Positions 42,332 through 53,353 of a DNA stretch of 64,000 nt are shown here, one piece after another. How positions within the stretch are numbered: the stretch's first letter is position 1; the number at the start of each line of letters is the position of its first letter. Position numbers and translations under genes: made by a program. Below the pieces are notes generated by a model. That model saw only the letters and a list, made by a program, of their open reading frames with translations, ran no database searches and was not told where the DNA came from. The DNA is from Streptomyces sp. NBC_01723. GTDB lineage: Bacteria > Actinomycetota > Actinomycetes > Streptomycetales > Streptomycetaceae. Location: the NCBI RefSeq assembly GCF_036246005.1, contig NZ_CP109171.1, forward strand, positions 4,824,001 through 4,888,000, in the 5' to 3' direction.

Positions 42332-42976
42332 ATGACCAAGCAGATCAAGGGCATCCTGGGCGAGAAGCTCGGCATGACGCAGGTGTGGGACGAGAACAAC
42401 CGTGTTGTTCCGGTCACCGTCGTCAAGGCCGGCCCCAACGTCGTCACCCAGGTCCGCACGAACGACGTCGACGGCTACGAGTCGGTCCAGATCGCCTTCG
42501 GCGAGATCGACCCGCGCAAGGTGAACAAGCCCCTCAAGGGCCACTTCGCCAAGGCCGACGTCACCCCCCGTCGCCACCTCGTCGAGATCCGTACCGCTGG
42601 TGCCAGCGACTACACCCTCGGCCAGGAGATCACCGCTGAGGCCTTCGAGTCCGGCGTGAAGGTCGACGTCACCGCGAAGAGCAAGGGCAAGGGCTTCGCC
42701 GGCGTCATGAAGCGCCACAACTTCAAGGGTGGCAAGGCGTCGCACGGTGCCCACCGTGTGCACCGCATGCCCGGATCCATCGGTGGCTGTGCCACCCCCG
42801 GCCGTGTCTTCAAGGGCATGCGCATGGCGGGCCGCATGGGCAACGAGCGGGTCACCACCCAGAACCTGACCGTCCACGCCGTTGACGCGGAGAAGGGTCT
42901 GCTGCTCATCAAGGGCGCCATTCCCGGTCCGAACGGCGGCCTCGTCCTGGTCCGCACCGCGGCCAAGGGGGCCTGA
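42332..42976 (+). CDS. rplC: 50S ribosomal protein L3
   Basis: This 214-residue L3 starts at the ATG at 42332 ([17 protein letters not shown]) rather than an in-frame site inside rpsJ. The extension that reaches towards the peptidyl-transferase centre ([25 protein letters not shown] region) is visible near residues 125-150. Confidence 0.97.
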   Translation: MTKQIKGILGEKLGMTQVWDENNRVVPVTVVKAGPNVVTQVRTNDVDGYESVQIAFGEIDPRKVNKPLKGHFAKADVTPRRHLVEIRTAGASDYTLGQEITAEAFESGVKVDVTAKSKGKGFAGVMKRHNFKGGKASHGAHRVHRMPGSIGGCATPGRVFKGMRMAGRMGNERVTTQNLTVHAVDAEKGLLLIKGAIPGPNGGLVLVRTAAKGA

Positions 42977-42984
42977 GGTAACCG

Positions 42985-43650
42985 ATGAGCACTGTTGACA
43001 TCCTTTCGCCTGCAGGCGAGAAGACCGGAAGCGTCGAGCTCCCCGCGGAGATCTTCGGCGTGGAGAAGATCAGCATCCCGCTGATCCACCAGGTCGTCGT
43101 CGCGCAGAACGCCGCTGCCCGCCAGGGCACGCACAAGACCAAGCGTCGCGGCGAGGTCCGTGGTGGCGGCAAGAAGCCGTACCGCCAGAAGGGCACCGGC
43201 CGCGCCCGCCAGGGTTCGACCCGTGCGCCGCAGTTCGCCGGCGGTGGCGTCGTCCACGGCCCGCAGCCGCGTGACTACTCGCAGCGGACCCCGAAGAAGA
43301 TGAAGGCCGCGGCCCTGCGCCACGCCCTCACCGACCGGGCCCGCCACAACCGCATCCACGTCGTCACCGGCGTCATCGAGGGCGACAACCCGTCCACGAA
43401 GGCCGCCCGGACGCTGTTCGGCAAGATCTCGGAGCGCAAGAACCTGCTCCTGGTCGTCGACCGCGCCGACGAGGCCGCGTGGCTGTCCGCCCGCAACCTG
43501 CCCCAGATCCACATCCTGGAGCCGGGCCAGCTGAACACGTACGACGTTCTCGTCTCGGACGACGTGGTCTTCACCCAGGCCGCCTTCGAGTCCTTCGTGT
43601 CCGGCGCGCCTGCCGGTCAGGCCACTGCCACCGAAGGGAGCGAAGCCTGA
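42985..43650 (+). CDS. rplD: 50S ribosomal protein L4
   Basis: This 221-residue L4 lines the exit tunnel through its long loop ([22 protein letters not shown]). In other bacteria it also represses the S10 operon. Its TGA overlaps the rplW ATG by one base. Confidence 0.97.
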   Translation: MSTVDILSPAGEKTGSVELPAEIFGVEKISIPLIHQVVVAQNAAARQGTHKTKRRGEVRGGGKKPYRQKGTGRARQGSTRAPQFAGGGVVHGPQPRDYSQRTPKKMKAAALRHALTDRARHNRIHVVTGVIEGDNPSTKAARTLFGKISERKNLLLVVDRADEAAWLSARNLPQIHILEPGQLNTYDVLVSDDVVFTQAAFESFVSGAPAGQATATEGSEA

Positions 43651-44069
43651 TGGCTACGCGTCACCCGAGCATCGCCCCCAAGGCGGCCAAGGCCGCCAAG
43701 GCCGCGCGCGTCGCCAAGGCGCGTCGCCACGAGGCCGAGGGCAAGAACACCGTCGTGACCCCCGCCAGCAAGGCGTTCACGGACCCCCGTGACGTGCTGC
43801 TGAAGCCGGTCGTGTCGGAGAAGAGCTACGCGCTCCTCGACGAGAACAAGTACACGTTCATCGTCGCGCCGGGCTCCAACAAGACCCAGATCAAGGAAGC
43901 CGTCCAGGCGGTCTTCTCGGTCAAGGTCACCGGGGTCAACACGATCAACCGCCAGGGCAAGCGCAAGCGCACCCGCACGGGCTTCGGCAAGCGTGCCGAC
44001 AGCAAGCGCGCGATCGTGACCCTTGCCGAGGGCGACCGTATCGACATCTTCGGCGGTCCGACCGCGTAA
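43650..44069 (+). CDS. rplW: 50S ribosomal protein L23
   Basis: This 139-residue L23 lies at the exit-tunnel rim, docking site for trigger factor and SRP. The N-terminal Lys/Ala-rich extension (about 1-45) precedes the conserved core starting [23 protein letters not shown]. The start is the ATG overlapping the rplD stop (TGATG). Confidence 0.97.
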   Translation: MATRHPSIAPKAAKAAKAARVAKARRHEAEGKNTVVTPASKAFTDPRDVLLKPVVSEKSYALLDENKYTFIVAPGSNKTQIKEAVQAVFSVKVTGVNTINRQGKRKRTRTGFGKRADSKRAIVTLAEGDRIDIFGGPTA

Positions 44070-44107
44070 GCGGGTCGGATCGTCCGATATCGGACGAGGA
44101 CTGAGAA

Positions 44108-44944
44108 ATGGGAATCCGCAAGTACAAGCCGACTACGCCGGGCCGTCGTGGCTCCAGCGTCGCCGACTTCGTCGAGGTCACGCGGTCCACGCCGGAGAAG
44201 TCGCTGGTCCGCCCGCTGCACAGCAAGGGCGGCCGTAACAACGCCGGTCGTGTGACCGTTCGCCACCAGGGTGGCGGACACAAGCGCGCCTACCGTGTGA
44301 TCGACTTCCGTCGGCACGACAAGGACGGCGTGCCGGCGAAGGTCGCGCACATCGAGTACGACCCCAACCGCACCGCGCGCATCGCGCTGCTGCACTACGC
44401 CGACGGCGAGAAGCGCTACATCCTCGCCCCGCGCAACCTGCAGCAGGGTGACCGCGTCGAGAACGGTCCCGGGGCCGACATCAAGCCGGGCAACAACCTG
44501 GCGCTCCGCAACATCCCGGTCGGTACCACGATCCACGCGATCGAGCTCCGTCCCGGTGGCGGTGCCAAGTTCGCCCGTTCCGCCGGTGCCTCCGTGCAGC
44601 TGCTCGCGAAGGAGGGCCAGATGGCCCACCTGCGCATGCCGTCCGGAGAGATCCGCCTGGTCGACGTGCGCTGCCGCGCCACCGTCGGCGAGGTCGGCAA
44701 CGCCGAGCAGTCGAACATCAACTGGGGCAAGGCGGGCCGTAAGCGGTGGCTGGGCGTTCGCCCGACCGTCCGTGGTGTGGTCATGAACCCGGTGGACCAC
44801 CCGCACGGTGGTGGTGAGGGCCGGACCTCCGGTGGTCGTCACCCCGTGTCCCCGTGGGGCAAGAAGGAAGGCCGTACTCGTTCGCCCAAGAAGGCGTCGA
44901 ACAAGTACATCGTCCGCCGCCGCAAGACGAACAAGAAGCGCTAA
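44108..44944 (+). CDS. rplB: 50S ribosomal protein L2
   Basis: This 278-residue L2 is needed for subunit joining and peptidyl transfer. It has [20 protein letters not shown] early and the conserved [14 protein letters not shown] segment (about 225-238), with the essential His, near the end. Confidence 0.98.
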   Translation: MGIRKYKPTTPGRRGSSVADFVEVTRSTPEKSLVRPLHSKGGRNNAGRVTVRHQGGGHKRAYRVIDFRRHDKDGVPAKVAHIEYDPNRTARIALLHYADGEKRYILAPRNLQQGDRVENGPGADIKPGNNLALRNIPVGTTIHAIELRPGGGAKFARSAGASVQLLAKEGQMAHLRMPSGEIRLVDVRCRATVGEVGNAEQSNINWGKAGRKRWLGVRPTVRGVVMNPVDHPHGGGEGRTSGGRHPVSPWGKKEGRTRSPKKASNKYIVRRRKTNKKR

Positions 44945-44956
44945 GGACGGGTTGAG

Positions 44957-45238
44957 ATGCCTCGTAGCTTGAAGAAGGGACCCTTCGTCGACGACCACCT
45001 GATCAAGAAGGTGGACACGCAGAACGAAGCCGGTTCCAAGAACGTCATCAAGACCTGGTCCCGTCGCTCGATGATCGTCCCGGCGATGCTCGGCCACACG
45101 ATCGCGGTGCACAACGGCAAGACCCACATCCCGGTGTTTGTCACCGAGTCCATGGTCGGCCACAAGCTCGGCGAGTTCTCGCCGACGCGCACCTTCCGGG
45201 GTCACGTCAAGGACGACCGGAAGTCGAAGCGCCGCTAG
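44957..45238 (+). CDS. rpsS: 30S ribosomal protein S19
   Basis: This 93-residue S19 pairs with S13 at the 30S head. It begins [19 protein letters not shown] and has [14 protein letters not shown] near the end. It is 12 bases after rplB. Confidence 0.98.
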   Translation: MPRSLKKGPFVDDHLIKKVDTQNEAGSKNVIKTWSRRSMIVPAMLGHTIAVHNGKTHIPVFVTESMVGHKLGEFSPTRTFRGHVKDDRKSKRR

Positions 45239-45282
45239 TCAGCGGGGTGTGAATGATCATGACAAACACTGAAGGGACAACC

Positions 45283-45630
45283 ATGGAAGCCAGGGCCCAG
45301 GCGCGGTACATCCGCGTCACGCCCATGAAGGCCCGCCGCGTGGTGGACCTCATCCGTGGCATGGATGCCACGGAGGCTCAGGCGGTCCTGCGTTTCGCCC
45401 CGCAGGCCGCGAGCGTGCCGGTCGGCAAGGTGCTGGACAGCGCCATCGCCAACGCCGCGCACAACTACGACCACACCGACGCCGACAGCCTCTTCATCTC
45501 CGAGGCCTACGTCGACGAGGGCCCGACCCTGAAGCGGTTCCGGCCGCGCGCCCAGGGCCGTGCCTACCGGATCCGCAAGCGGACCAGCCACATCACCGTG
45601 GTCGTCAGCAGCAAGGAAGGAACCCGGTAA
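45283..45630 (+). CDS. rplV: 50S ribosomal protein L22
   Basis: This 115-residue L22 lines the exit tunnel (macrolide-related loop near [16 protein letters not shown]). I chose the ATG at 45283 ([20 protein letters not shown]), 5 bases from GAAGGGA, over the in-frame ATG at 45259. The stop overlaps rpsC by one base. Confidence 0.95.
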   Translation: MEARAQARYIRVTPMKARRVVDLIRGMDATEAQAVLRFAPQAASVPVGKVLDSAIANAAHNYDHTDADSLFISEAYVDEGPTLKRFRPRAQGRAYRIRKRTSHITVVVSSKEGTR

Positions 45631-46460
45631 TGGGCCAGAAGGTAAACCCGCACGGGTTCCGGCTCGGTGTCACGACCGACTTCAAGTCGCGTTGGTACGC
45701 CGACAAGCTGTACAAGGACTACGTCAAGGAAGACGTCGCCATCCGTCGGATGATGACGTCCGGCATGGAGCGCGCCGGCATCTCGAAGGTGGAGATCGAG
45801 CGCACCCGTGACCGCGTGCGTGTGGACATCCACACCGCTCGTCCCGGCATCGTCATCGGCCGCCGTGGCGCCGAGGCCGACCGCATCCGCGGTGACCTGG
45901 AGAAGCTGACCGGCAAGCAGGTCCAGCTGAACATCCTCGAGGTCAAGAGCCCCGAGACGGACGCTCAGCTGGTGGCCCAGGCCGTCGCCGAGCAGCTGTC
46001 CTCCCGCGTCTCCTTCCGTCGCGCCATGCGCAAGAGCATGCAGGGCACGATGAAGGCCGGCGCCAAGGGCATCAAGATCCAGTGCGGTGGCCGCCTCGGT
46101 GGCGCCGAGATGTCCCGCTCGGAGTTCTACCGCGAGGGCCGTGTGCCCCTGCACACGCTCCGCGCGAACGTGGACTACGGCTTCTTCGAGGCCAAGACGA
46201 CCTTCGGCCGCATCGGCGTGAAGGTCTGGATCTACAAGGGCGACGTCAAGAACATCGCCGAGGTCCGCGCCGAGAACGCGGCCGCCCGCGCCGGTAACCG
46301 TCCGGCCCGTGGCGGCAGCGACCGCCCGGCCCGCGGTGGCCGCGGTGGCGAGCGTCGTGGGCGCAAGCCGCAGCAGCAGTCGGCTCCGGCCGCCGAGGCT
46401 CCCAAGGCCGACGCGCCCGCCGCTGCCGCTCCGGCTGAGAGCACCGGAACGGAGGCCTGA
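45630..46460 (+). CDS. rpsC: 30S ribosomal protein S3
   Basis: This 276-residue S3 has an N-terminal KH domain ([20 protein letters not shown]) and a C-terminal S3 domain. A long tail rich in Arg/Gly and then Pro/Ala (about 218-276), common in actinomycetes, follows. It guards the mRNA entry channel. The start overlaps the rplV stop (TAATG). Confidence 0.97.
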   Translation: MGQKVNPHGFRLGVTTDFKSRWYADKLYKDYVKEDVAIRRMMTSGMERAGISKVEIERTRDRVRVDIHTARPGIVIGRRGAEADRIRGDLEKLTGKQVQLNILEVKSPETDAQLVAQAVAEQLSSRVSFRRAMRKSMQGTMKAGAKGIKIQCGGRLGGAEMSRSEFYREGRVPLHTLRANVDYGFFEAKTTFGRIGVKVWIYKGDVKNIAEVRAENAAARAGNRPARGGSDRPARGGRGGERRGRKPQQQSAPAAEAPKADAPAAAAPAESTGTEA

Positions 46461-46465
46461 CCGAA

Positions 46466-46885
46466 ATGCTGATCCCCCGTAGGGTCAAGCACCGCAAGCA
46501 GCACCACCCGAAGCGCCGTGGCATGGCCAAGGGCGGTACGCAGGTTGCGTTCGGCGAGTACGGCATCCAGGCCCTCACGCCCGCGTACGTGACCAACCGC
46601 CAGATCGAGGCGGCCCGTATCGCGATGACCCGCCACATCAAGCGTGGCGGCAAGGTCTGGATCAACATCTACCCGGACCGCCCGCTCACGAAGAAGCCGG
46701 CCGAGACCCGCATGGGTTCCGGTAAGGGTTCCCCGGAGTGGTGGATCGCGAACGTGCACCCGGGCCGGGTCATGTTCGAGCTGTCCTACCCCAACGAGAA
46801 GATCGCCCGTGAGGCGCTGACCCGTGCGGCCCACAAGCTGCCGATGAAGTGCCGGATCGTCAAGCGCGAGGCAGGTGAAGCGTGA
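46466..46885 (+). CDS. rplP: 50S ribosomal protein L16
   Basis: This 139-residue L16 is close to the A site. It begins [24 protein letters not shown] and has the conserved [23 protein letters not shown]. Its stop overlaps the rpmC start. Confidence 0.98.
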   Translation: MLIPRRVKHRKQHHPKRRGMAKGGTQVAFGEYGIQALTPAYVTNRQIEAARIAMTRHIKRGGKVWINIYPDRPLTKKPAETRMGSGKGSPEWWIANVHPGRVMFELSYPNEKIAREALTRAAHKLPMKCRIVKREAGEA

Positions 46886-47109
46886 TGTCGGCCGGTACCA
46901 AGGCGTCCGAGCTGCGCGAACTGGGTGACGAGGAGCTTCTGGCGAAGCTCCGCGAAGCCAAGGAAGAGCTGTTCAACCTCCGCTTCCAGGCGGCGACGGG
47001 CCAGCTCGAGAACCACGGTCGGCTCAAGGCCGTCCGCAAGGACATCGCGCGGATCTACACCCTGATGCGTGAGCGCGAGCTGGGCATCGAGACGGTGGAG
47101 AGCGCCTGA
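46885..47109 (+). CDS. rpmC: 50S ribosomal protein L29
   Basis: This 74-residue helical hairpin protein sits at the exit tunnel. The ATG at 46885 ([18 protein letters not shown]) gives the usual Streptomyces form; the GTG at 46882 is an alternative. It is coupled to rplP and to rpsQ by TGATG overlaps. Confidence 0.94.
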   Translation: MSAGTKASELRELGDEELLAKLREAKEELFNLRFQAATGQLENHGRLKAVRKDIARIYTLMRERELGIETVESA

Positions 47110-47396
47110 TGAGCGAGAGCAACGTGACTGAAGAGACGAAGGCCGCCCGCGGCTTCCGCAAGACCCGTCAGGGTCTGGTCGTCAGCGACAAGATGGACAA
47201 GACCGTCGTCGTCGCCGTCGAGGACCGCGTGACCCACGCGCTGTACGGCAAGGTCATCCGTCGTACCAGCAAGCTCAAGGCTCACGACGAGCAGAACGCC
47301 GCGGGTGTCGGCGACCGCGTCCTCCTCATGGAGACCCGGCCGCTGTCCGCGACGAAGCGCTGGCGCGTCGTCGAGGTCCTCGAGAAGGCCAAGTAA
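47109..47396 (+). CDS. rpsQ: 30S ribosomal protein S17
   Basis: This 95-residue S17 is a primary binder of the 5' domain of 16S rRNA. An N-terminal extension (about 1-14) precedes the core ([24 protein letters not shown]). It is the last gene of the S10 operon segment; two hairpins follow. Confidence 0.97.
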   Translation: MSESNVTEETKAARGFRKTRQGLVVSDKMDKTVVVAVEDRVTHALYGKVIRRTSKLKAHDEQNAAGVGDRVLLMETRPLSATKRWRVVEVLEKAK

Positions 47397-47398
47397 TT

Positions 47399-47474
47399 CC
47401 TGCGGGCAAACCCGCAGGTCAGTTCCGCCAGGCTCGGCAGGGGCTCCACCTCCTTGGTGAGGGGGCCCCTGCCG
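47399..47474 (+). terminator. Two consecutive hairpins between rpsQ and rplN
   Basis: The first is CCTGCGGG/CCCGCAGG with a CAAA loop (47399-47418). The second is a longer stem with CGGCAGGGGC/GCCCCTGCCG at its base (47435-47474) and CCACC/GGTG pairing above. Neither has a T-run. They mark the S10-spc junction and may attenuate or process the mRNA. Confidence 0.55.
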
Positions 47475-47502
47475 GGAACCGGCAGACAATCAGGAGATAG
47501 AC

Positions 47503-47871
47503 GTGATCCAGCAGGAGTCGCGACTGCGCGTCGCCGACAACACTGGTGCGAAGGAAATCCTTTGCATCCGTGTACTCGGTGGCTCCGGTCGCCGCTACGC
47601 GGGCATCGGTGACGTCATCGTCGCCACCGTCAAGGACGCGATCCCCGGCGGCAACGTGAAGAAGGGTGACGTCATCAAGGCCGTCATCGTTCGCACCGTC
47701 AAGGAGCGCCGCCGTCCGGACGGCTCGTACATCCGCTTCGACGAGAACGCCGCCGTCATTCTGAAGAACGACGGCGACCCCCGCGGCACCCGTATCTTCG
47801 GCCCGGTGGGCCGTGAGCTGCGCGAGAAGAAGTTCATGAAGATCATCTCCCTCGCGCCGGAGGTGCTGTGA
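47503..47871 (+). CDS. rplN: 50S ribosomal protein L14
   Basis: This 122-residue L14 is at the subunit interface. The GTG start follows CAGGAG and the protein begins [20 protein letters not shown]. Conserved [20 protein letters not shown] and [18 protein letters not shown] are present. It is first in the spc segment. Confidence 0.98.
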   Translation: MIQQESRLRVADNTGAKEILCIRVLGGSGRRYAGIGDVIVATVKDAIPGGNVKKGDVIKAVIVRTVKERRRPDGSYIRFDENAAVILKNDGDPRGTRIFGPVGRELREKKFMKIISLAPEVL

Positions 47872-47873
47872 GC

Positions 47874-48197
47874 ATGAAGATCAAGAAGGGCGACCTGGTC
47901 CAGGTCATCACCGGTAAGGACAAGGGCAAGCAGGGCAAGGTCATCGCGGCCTTCCCCCGCGAGGACCGCGTCCTGGTCGAGGGTGTCAACCGGGTCAAGA
48001 AGCACACCAAGGCCGGGCCGACCGCTCGCGGTTCGCAGGCCGGCGGCATCGTGACCACCGAGGCCCCGATCCACATCTCCAACGTCCAGCTGGTCGTGGA
48101 GAAGGACGGCAACAAGGTCGTCACGCGCGTCGGTTACCGCTTCGACGACGAGGGCAACAAGATCCGCGTTGCCAAGCGGACGGGTGAGGACATCTGA
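47874..48197 (+). CDS. rplX: 50S ribosomal protein L24
   Basis: This 107-residue L24 starts large-subunit assembly. I chose the ATG at 47874 ([26 protein letters not shown] motif), 10 bases after GGAGG, over the GTG at 47868, which is only 4 bases away. It overlaps rplE by one base. Confidence 0.96.
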   Translation: MKIKKGDLVQVITGKDKGKQGKVIAAFPREDRVLVEGVNRVKKHTKAGPTARGSQAGGIVTTEAPIHISNVQLVVEKDGNKVVTRVGYRFDDEGNKIRVAKRTGEDI

Positions 48198-48754
48198 TGG
48201 CTACCACCACCACTCCGCGTCTGAAGACGAAGTACCGCGAGGAGATCTCGGGCAAGCTGCGTGAGGAGTTCTCCTACGAGAACGTCATGCAGGTCCCCGG
48301 CCTCGTCAAGATCGTGGTCAACATGGGTGTGGGCGACGCCGCCCGCGACTCCAAGCTGATCGAGGGTGCCATCAAGGACCTCACCACGATCACCGGTCAG
48401 AAGCCGGCCGTCACCAAGGCCCGCAAGTCCATCGCGCAGTTCAAGCTGCGTGAGGGCCAGCCGATCGGTGCCCACGTCACGCTCCGTGGCGACCGCATGT
48501 GGGAGTTCCTGGACCGCACCCTGTCGCTCGCGCTGCCGCGCATCCGCGACTTCCGTGGTCTGTCCCCCAAGCAGTTCGACGGCCGTGGCAACTACACCTT
48601 CGGTCTCACGGAGCAGGTCATGTTCCACGAGATCGACCAGGACAAGATCGACCGCGTCCGGGGTATGGACATCACCGTGGTGACCACGGCGACCAACGAC
48701 GCTGAGGGCCGCGCGCTCCTTCGTCACCTCGGCTTCCCCTTCAAGGAGGCGTGA
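48197..48754 (+). CDS. rplE: 50S ribosomal protein L5
   Basis: This 185-residue L5 binds 5S rRNA and contacts S13 across the subunits. Conserved [19 protein letters not shown] and [18 protein letters not shown] are seen. It carries the ribosome-binding site AAGGAGG for the next gene near its 3' end. Confidence 0.98.
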   Translation: MATTTTPRLKTKYREEISGKLREEFSYENVMQVPGLVKIVVNMGVGDAARDSKLIEGAIKDLTTITGQKPAVTKARKSIAQFKLREGQPIGAHVTLRGDRMWEFLDRTLSLALPRIRDFRGLSPKQFDGRGNYTFGLTEQVMFHEIDQDKIDRVRGMDITVVTTATNDAEGRALLRHLGFPFKEA

Positions 48755-48759
48755 GCGAG

Positions 48760-48945
48760 ATGGCGAAGAAGGCTCTGATCGCTAAGGCTGCTCGCAAGCC
48801 CAAGTTCGGTGTGCGTGGCTACACCCGCTGCCAGCGCTGCGGCCGCCCGCACTCCGTGTACCGCAAGTTCGGCCTCTGCCGCGTGTGCCTTCGTGAGATG
48901 GCTCACCGTGGCGAGCTGCCGGGCGTGACCAAGAGCTCCTGGTAG
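48760..48945 (+). CDS. rpsZ: 30S ribosomal protein S14, zinc-binding type
   Basis: This 61-residue S14 is of the short zinc type: Cys24, Cys27, Cys40 and Cys43 (CQRC...CRVC) are all present. The ATG at 48760 is 10 bases after AAGGAGG. In many actinomycetes a second, zinc-free S14 gene elsewhere replaces it during zinc limitation; none is in this window. Confidence 0.97.
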   Translation: MAKKALIAKAARKPKFGVRGYTRCQRCGRPHSVYRKFGLCRVCLREMAHRGELPGVTKSSW

Positions 48946-49157
48946 TCCGGTAATCCCGGGTTACTCAGGCTCTCGGTAAGCATCTGGGTCGGCAGAGGCC
49001 CACCCTCGCATGCCTTAGGCTTGTGGGGTTGGGCGTCTGCCACGCCCTAAACGACTTACTACGCCGTAGGTCCACCGCGCCGCACCCGTCCCGTCTCGGA
49101 TCGGGGAGAGGGATGGCGCACCAGGAAACCCCGGCGAGAGAGGCCGAAGGCCAATTC

Positions 49158-49556
49158 ATGACCATGACTGATCCGATCGCAGACATGCTTACGCGTCTGC
49201 GGAACGCGAACTCGGCGTACCACGACTCCGTGTCGATGCCGGCGTCCAAGATCAAGTCTCACATCGCGGAGATCCTCCAGCAGGAGGGCTTCATCACGGG
49301 CTGGAAGACCGAGGACGCCGAGGTCGGCAAGAACCTCGTCCTCGAGCTGAAGTTCGGCCCGAACCGTGAGCGCTCCATCGCGGGCATCAAGCGGATCTCC
49401 AAGCCCGGTCTCCGGGTGTACGCGAAGTCCACCAACCTGCCGAAGGTGCTGGGCGGCCTGGGCGTGGCGATCATCTCCACGTCGCACGGGCTCCTCACCG
49501 ACAAGCAGGCCGGCAAGAAGGGCGTGGGTGGGGAAGTCCTCGCCTACGTCTGGTAG
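49158..49556 (+). CDS. rpsH: 30S ribosomal protein S8
   Basis: This 132-residue S8 starts at the ATG at 49158 ([18 protein letters not shown]); in-frame sequence further upstream lies in a 212-base leader. In E. coli S8 represses the spc operon. The leader 48946-49157 has no gene. Confidence 0.97.
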   Translation: MTMTDPIADMLTRLRNANSAYHDSVSMPASKIKSHIAEILQQEGFITGWKTEDAEVGKNLVLELKFGPNRERSIAGIKRISKPGLRVYAKSTNLPKVLGGLGVAIISTSHGLLTDKQAGKKGVGGEVLAYVW

Positions 49557-49580
49557 CGGAAGGGAACGGAGGAAACAGCT

Positions 49581-50120
49581 ATGTCGCGCATCGGCAAGCT
49601 CCCCATCGCGGTTCCCGCCGGCGTGGACGTCACCATCGACGGCCGTACGGTCTCGGTCAAGGGCCCGAAGGGCTCGCTGACTCACACCGTCGTGGCACCG
49701 ATCGACATCGCCAAGGGTGAGGACGGCGTTCTGAACGTCACCCGCCCCAACGAAGAGCGTCAGAGCAAGGCCCTGCACGGCCTGTCCCGCACGCTGGTGG
49801 CGAACATGATCACCGGCGTGACCCAGGGTTACGTGAAGAAGCTCGAGATCAGCGGTGTCGGTTACCGCGTGCTCGCCAAGGGTTCGAACCTGGAGTTCTC
49901 CCTCGGCTACAGCCACCCGATCCTGGTCGAGGCCCCCGAGGGCATCACCTTCAAGGTGGAGTCCCCGACCCGTTTCTCGGTCGAGGGCATCGACAAGCAG
50001 AAGGTCGGCGAGGTTGCGGCCAACATCCGCAAGCTGCGCAAGCCCGACCCGTACAAGGCCAAGGGCGTCAAGTACGAGGGCGAAGTCATCCGCCGCAAGG
50101 TCGGAAAGGCGGGTAAGTAA
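49581..50120 (+). CDS. rplF: 50S ribosomal protein L6
   Basis: This 179-residue L6 begins [21 protein letters not shown] and ends in the conserved [19 protein letters not shown] segment, near the factor-binding region. Confidence 0.98.
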   Translation: MSRIGKLPIAVPAGVDVTIDGRTVSVKGPKGSLTHTVVAPIDIAKGEDGVLNVTRPNEERQSKALHGLSRTLVANMITGVTQGYVKKLEISGVGYRVLAKGSNLEFSLGYSHPILVEAPEGITFKVESPTRFSVEGIDKQKVGEVAANIRKLRKPDPYKAKGVKYEGEVIRRKVGKAGK

Positions 50121-50123
50121 GCC

Positions 50124-50507
50124 ATGGCATACGGGCAGAAGATCCTCAAGGGCGACGCCTACAAGCGCGCCGCGATCAAGCGCCGTCACATCCGGATTCG
50201 CAAGAATCTCTCGGGTACGGCGGAGCGTCCGCGTCTGGTCGTTACTCGCTCCAACCGCCACATCGTGGCCCAGGTCATCGACGACATCAAGGGCCACACC
50301 GTGGCCTCGGCGTCGACCCTGGACACCTCGATCCGTGGTGGCGAGGCCGACAAGTCCGCGCAGGCCAAGCAGGTCGGCGCCCTGGTTGCCGAGCGTGCCA
50401 AGGCCGCGGGTGTCGAGGCCGTCGTGTTCGACCGTGGTGGTAACCAGTACGCCGGGCGCATCGCCGCTCTGGCCGACGCCGCCCGCGAAGCCGGACTGAA
50501 GTTCTGA
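50124..50507 (+). CDS. rplR: 50S ribosomal protein L18
   Basis: This 127-residue L18 binds 5S rRNA. Arg/Lys-rich N-terminus, [20 protein letters not shown], and a closing [21 protein letters not shown] support the call. It is 3 bases after rplF. Confidence 0.98.
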   Translation: MAYGQKILKGDAYKRAAIKRRHIRIRKNLSGTAERPRLVVTRSNRHIVAQVIDDIKGHTVASASTLDTSIRGGEADKSAQAKQVGALVAERAKAAGVEAVVFDRGGNQYAGRIAALADAAREAGLKF

Positions 50508-50550
50508 GCCGGTTCCGTATCGCTAGCGGAAACAGAGAGAGGTAATTCCA

Positions 50551-51156
50551 ATGGCTGGACCCCAGCGCCGCGGTGGCGGTGCCGGTGGCGGCGAGCGGCG
50601 GGACCGGAAGGGCCGTGACGGCGGCGCAGCTGCCGCCGAGAAGACCGCTTACGTTGAGCGCGTAGTCGCGATCAACCGCGTCGCCAAGGTTGTGAAGGGT
50701 GGTCGTCGCTTCAGCTTCACCGCGCTGGTCGTGGTGGGCGACGGTGACGGCACCGTGGGTGTCGGATACGGCAAGGCCAAGGAGGTGCCGGCCGCCATCG
50801 CCAAGGGTGTTGAGGAGGCCAAGAAGCACTTCTTCAAGGTCCCCCGCATCCAGGGCACCATCCCGCACCCCATCCAGGGTGAGAAGGCTGCCGGCGTCGT
50901 GCTGCTCAAGCCCGCGTCCCCGGGTACCGGCGTTATCGCCGGTGGTCCGGTGCGCGCCGTGCTCGAGTGCGCCGGTATCCACGACGTGCTGTCGAAGTCG
51001 CTCGGCTCCGACAACCAGATCAACATCGTGCACGCGACCGTGGAGGCCCTGAAGGGTCTCCAGCGTCCCGAGGAGATCGCGGCCCGCCGCGGTCTGCCGC
51101 TCGAGGACGTGGCCCCCGCGGCTCTTCTCCGTGCGCGTGCCGGGGCGGGTGCGTAA
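50551..51156 (+). CDS. rpsE: 30S ribosomal protein S5
   Basis: This 201-residue S5 has an N-terminal Gly/Arg-rich extension (about 1-30). The core begins [20 protein letters not shown], the loop tied to spectinomycin and decoding accuracy. It is normal for Streptomyces in length. Confidence 0.97.
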   Translation: MAGPQRRGGGAGGGERRDRKGRDGGAAAAEKTAYVERVVAINRVAKVVKGGRRFSFTALVVVGDGDGTVGVGYGKAKEVPAAIAKGVEEAKKHFFKVPRIQGTIPHPIQGEKAAGVVLLKPASPGTGVIAGGPVRAVLECAGIHDVLSKSLGSDNQINIVHATVEALKGLQRPEEIAARRGLPLEDVAPAALLRARAGAGA

Positions 51157-51158
51157 TC

Positions 51159-51341
51159 ATGGCGCAGCTCAAGATCACGCAGGTCAAGTCCTACATCGGC
51201 AGCAAGCAGAACCACCGTGACACCCTGCGTTCCCTTGGTCTCAAGGGGATCAACACGCAGGTCGTCAAGGAGGACCGCCCCGAGTTCCGCGGCATGGTGC
51301 ACACCGTCCGCCACCTCGTGTCGGTCGAGGAGGTCGACTGA
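51159..51341 (+). CDS. rpmD: 50S ribosomal protein L30
   Basis: This 60-residue L30 has [14 protein letters not shown] at its start and [22 protein letters not shown]. It lies 2 bases after rpsE and 2 bases before rplO. Confidence 0.96.
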   Translation: MAQLKITQVKSYIGSKQNHRDTLRSLGLKGINTQVVKEDRPEFRGMVHTVRHLVSVEEVD

Positions 51342-51343
51342 TC

Positions 51344-51799
51344 ATGGCGGAGCAGAACCCGCTCAAGATCCACAACCTCCGTCCCGCCCCGGGCGCCAAG
51401 ACCGCCAAGACCCGTGTGGGTCGTGGTGAGGCGTCGAAGGGTAAGACGGCTGGTCGTGGTACCAAGGGCACGAAGGCCCGTTACCAGGTTCCGGAGCGCT
51501 TCGAGGGTGGCCAGATGCCCCTCCACATGCGTCTCCCGAAGCTGAAGGGCTTCAAGAACCCGTTCAAGACCGAGTTCCAGGTCGTGAACCTCGACAAGCT
51601 GGCCGCGCTCTACCCCGAGGGTGGCGAGGTCACCGTCGAGGGTCTGGTGGCCAAGGGTGCCGTTCGCAAGAACAGCCTCGTCAAGGTCCTCGGCCAGGGC
51701 GAGATCTCCGTGGCGCTGCAGGTGACGGTCGACGCCGTCTCCGGCTCCGCCAAGGAGAAGATCACCGCCGCCGGCGGTACCGTCACCGAGCTCGTCTGA
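51344..51799 (+). CDS. rplO: 50S ribosomal protein L15
   Basis: This 151-residue L15 has a Gly/Lys-rich N-terminus ([19 protein letters not shown]) that threads into 23S rRNA, followed by a globular end. It is the last ribosomal gene before secY. Confidence 0.97.
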   Translation: MAEQNPLKIHNLRPAPGAKTAKTRVGRGEASKGKTAGRGTKGTKARYQVPERFEGGQMPLHMRLPKLKGFKNPFKTEFQVVNLDKLAALYPEGGEVTVEGLVAKGAVRKNSLVKVLGQGEISVALQVTVDAVSGSAKEKITAAGGTVTELV

Positions 51800-51833
51800 A
51801 CCCTTCAGGCGTCTCGATGACTTGAGCGATCCC

Positions 51834-51867
51834 ACCGGGGATACCCCACAAAAGGGGTATCCCCGGT
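51834..51867 (+). terminator. Hairpin terminator/attenuator between rplO and secY
   Basis: A perfect 14-bp stem (51834-51847 with 51854-51867) with an ACAAAA loop lies 34 bases after rplO. The following bases are T/G-rich but lack a long T-run. It probably sets secY-adk expression apart from the ribosomal genes. The remaining 172 bases before secY show no clear promoter. Confidence 0.65.
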
Positions 51868-52039
51868 TGGTCGTTCCAAGGGAAGTGCTCCCGCCGGTAA
51901 GGTGGCCTGCGCTGCCCTCTTTCACGGGTGCGTCACATGGGGCACCCTGAGCGGCAGTTCACCGTTACTTACTTTGTCGTCAGTCGAACCTCAAGACCGT
52001 CACCCTTGACGCAGTAGCGCGGGGGTCGCAGGAGGCACC

Positions 52040-53353
52040 GTGCTCACCGCGTTCGCCCGGGCGTTCAAGACGCCCGACCTGCGCAAGAAGCTGCTCTTCA
52101 CGCTCGGCATGATCGTGGTCTACCGGCTCGGTACCCACATCCCCATCCCAGGCGTCGACTACAAGAACGTCCAGGAGTGCGTGGACCAGGCGTCCGGCAA
52201 CCAGGGTCCCCTCGGCATGATCAACATGTTCAGCGGTGGCGCGCTGCTGCAGATCACGGTCTTCGCGCTCGGCATCATGCCGTACATCACGGCGAGCATC
52301 ATTCTGCAGCTGCTCACCGTCGTGATCCCGCGTCTGGAGGCTCTGAAGAAGGAGGGTCAGGCGGGTACGGCGAAGATCACGCAGTACACCCGCTACCTGA
52401 CCATCGCCCTCGCCATCCTCCAGGGCACCGGCCTCGTCGCGACCGCCCGCAGCGGCGCGCTCTTCTCCGGCTGCACCGTCGGCGGTGACATCGTCCCCGA
52501 CCAGGCGATCTTCACCACCGTCGTCATGGTCGTCACCATGACCGCCGGAACGGCCGCCGTCATGTGGCTCGGTGAGCTGATCACCGACCGCGGCATCGGC
52601 AACGGCATGTCGATCCTGATGTTCATCTCGATCGCCGCGACCTTCCCCTCCGCTCTGTGGGCCATCAAGCAGGAGGGCAGCCTGGCGGACGGCTGGATCG
52701 AGTTCGGCACCGTCGTCGCCGTCGGCCTGGTCATGATCGGCCTCGTGGTCTTCGTGGAGCAGGCCCAGCGCCGCATTCCGGTGCAGTACGCGAAGCGCAT
52801 GATCGGCCGTCGCTCCTACGGCGGGACGTCGACGTACATCCCGCTCAAGGTGAACCAGGCGGGCATCATCCCCGTCATCTTCGCCTCGTCGCTGCTCTAC
52901 ATCCCGGCGCTGGTTGTCCAGTTCTCCAACTCGACGTCGGGCTGGGCCACCTGGATCAACAAGAACCTCGCGGACACCGGGGCGGCGCCCCACATCATCC
53001 TGTACTTCTTCCTGATCGTCTTCTTCGCCTTCTTCTACGTGGCCATCTCGTTCAACCCCGAGGAAGTCGCGGACAACATGAAGAAGTATGGTGGGTTCAT
53101 CCCGGGCATCCGGGCTGGCCGACCGACCGCTGAGTATCTGAGCTACGTACTCAACCGGATCACCTGGCCGGGTTCGCTGTATCTGGGCCTGATCTCTCTC
53201 GTACCGACAATGGCGTTGGCCGGTTTCGGGGCAAACCAGAACTTCCCGTTCGGCGGGACCAGCATCCTGATCATCGTGGGTGTCGGTCTCGAGACGGTGA
53301 AGCAGATCGAGAGCCAGCTCCAGCAGCGCAATTACGAAGGGTTCCTCCGCTGA
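52040..53353 (+). CDS. secY: Preprotein translocase subunit SecY
   Basis: This 437-residue channel of the Sec translocon has ten membrane helices and the plug and pore-ring regions typical of the family. The conserved GIGNGMSILMFISI and PLKVNQAGIIPVIFASSL stretches are seen. The GTG at 52040 has GGAGG upstream. It overlaps adk by one base. Confidence 0.98.
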   Translation: MLTAFARAFKTPDLRKKLLFTLGMIVVYRLGTHIPIPGVDYKNVQECVDQASGNQGPLGMINMFSGGALLQITVFALGIMPYITASIILQLLTVVIPRLEALKKEGQAGTAKITQYTRYLTIALAILQGTGLVATARSGALFSGCTVGGDIVPDQAIFTTVVMVVTMTAGTAAVMWLGELITDRGIGNGMSILMFISIAATFPSALWAIKQEGSLADGWIEFGTVVAVGLVMIGLVVFVEQAQRRIPVQYAKRMIGRRSYGGTSTYIPLKVNQAGIIPVIFASSLLYIPALVVQFSNSTSGWATWINKNLADTGAAPHIILYFFLIVFFAFFYVAISFNPEEVADNMKKYGGFIPGIRAGRPTAEYLSYVLNRITWPGSLYLGLISLVPTMALAGFGANQNFPFGGTSILIIVGVGLETVKQIESQLQQRNYEGFLR

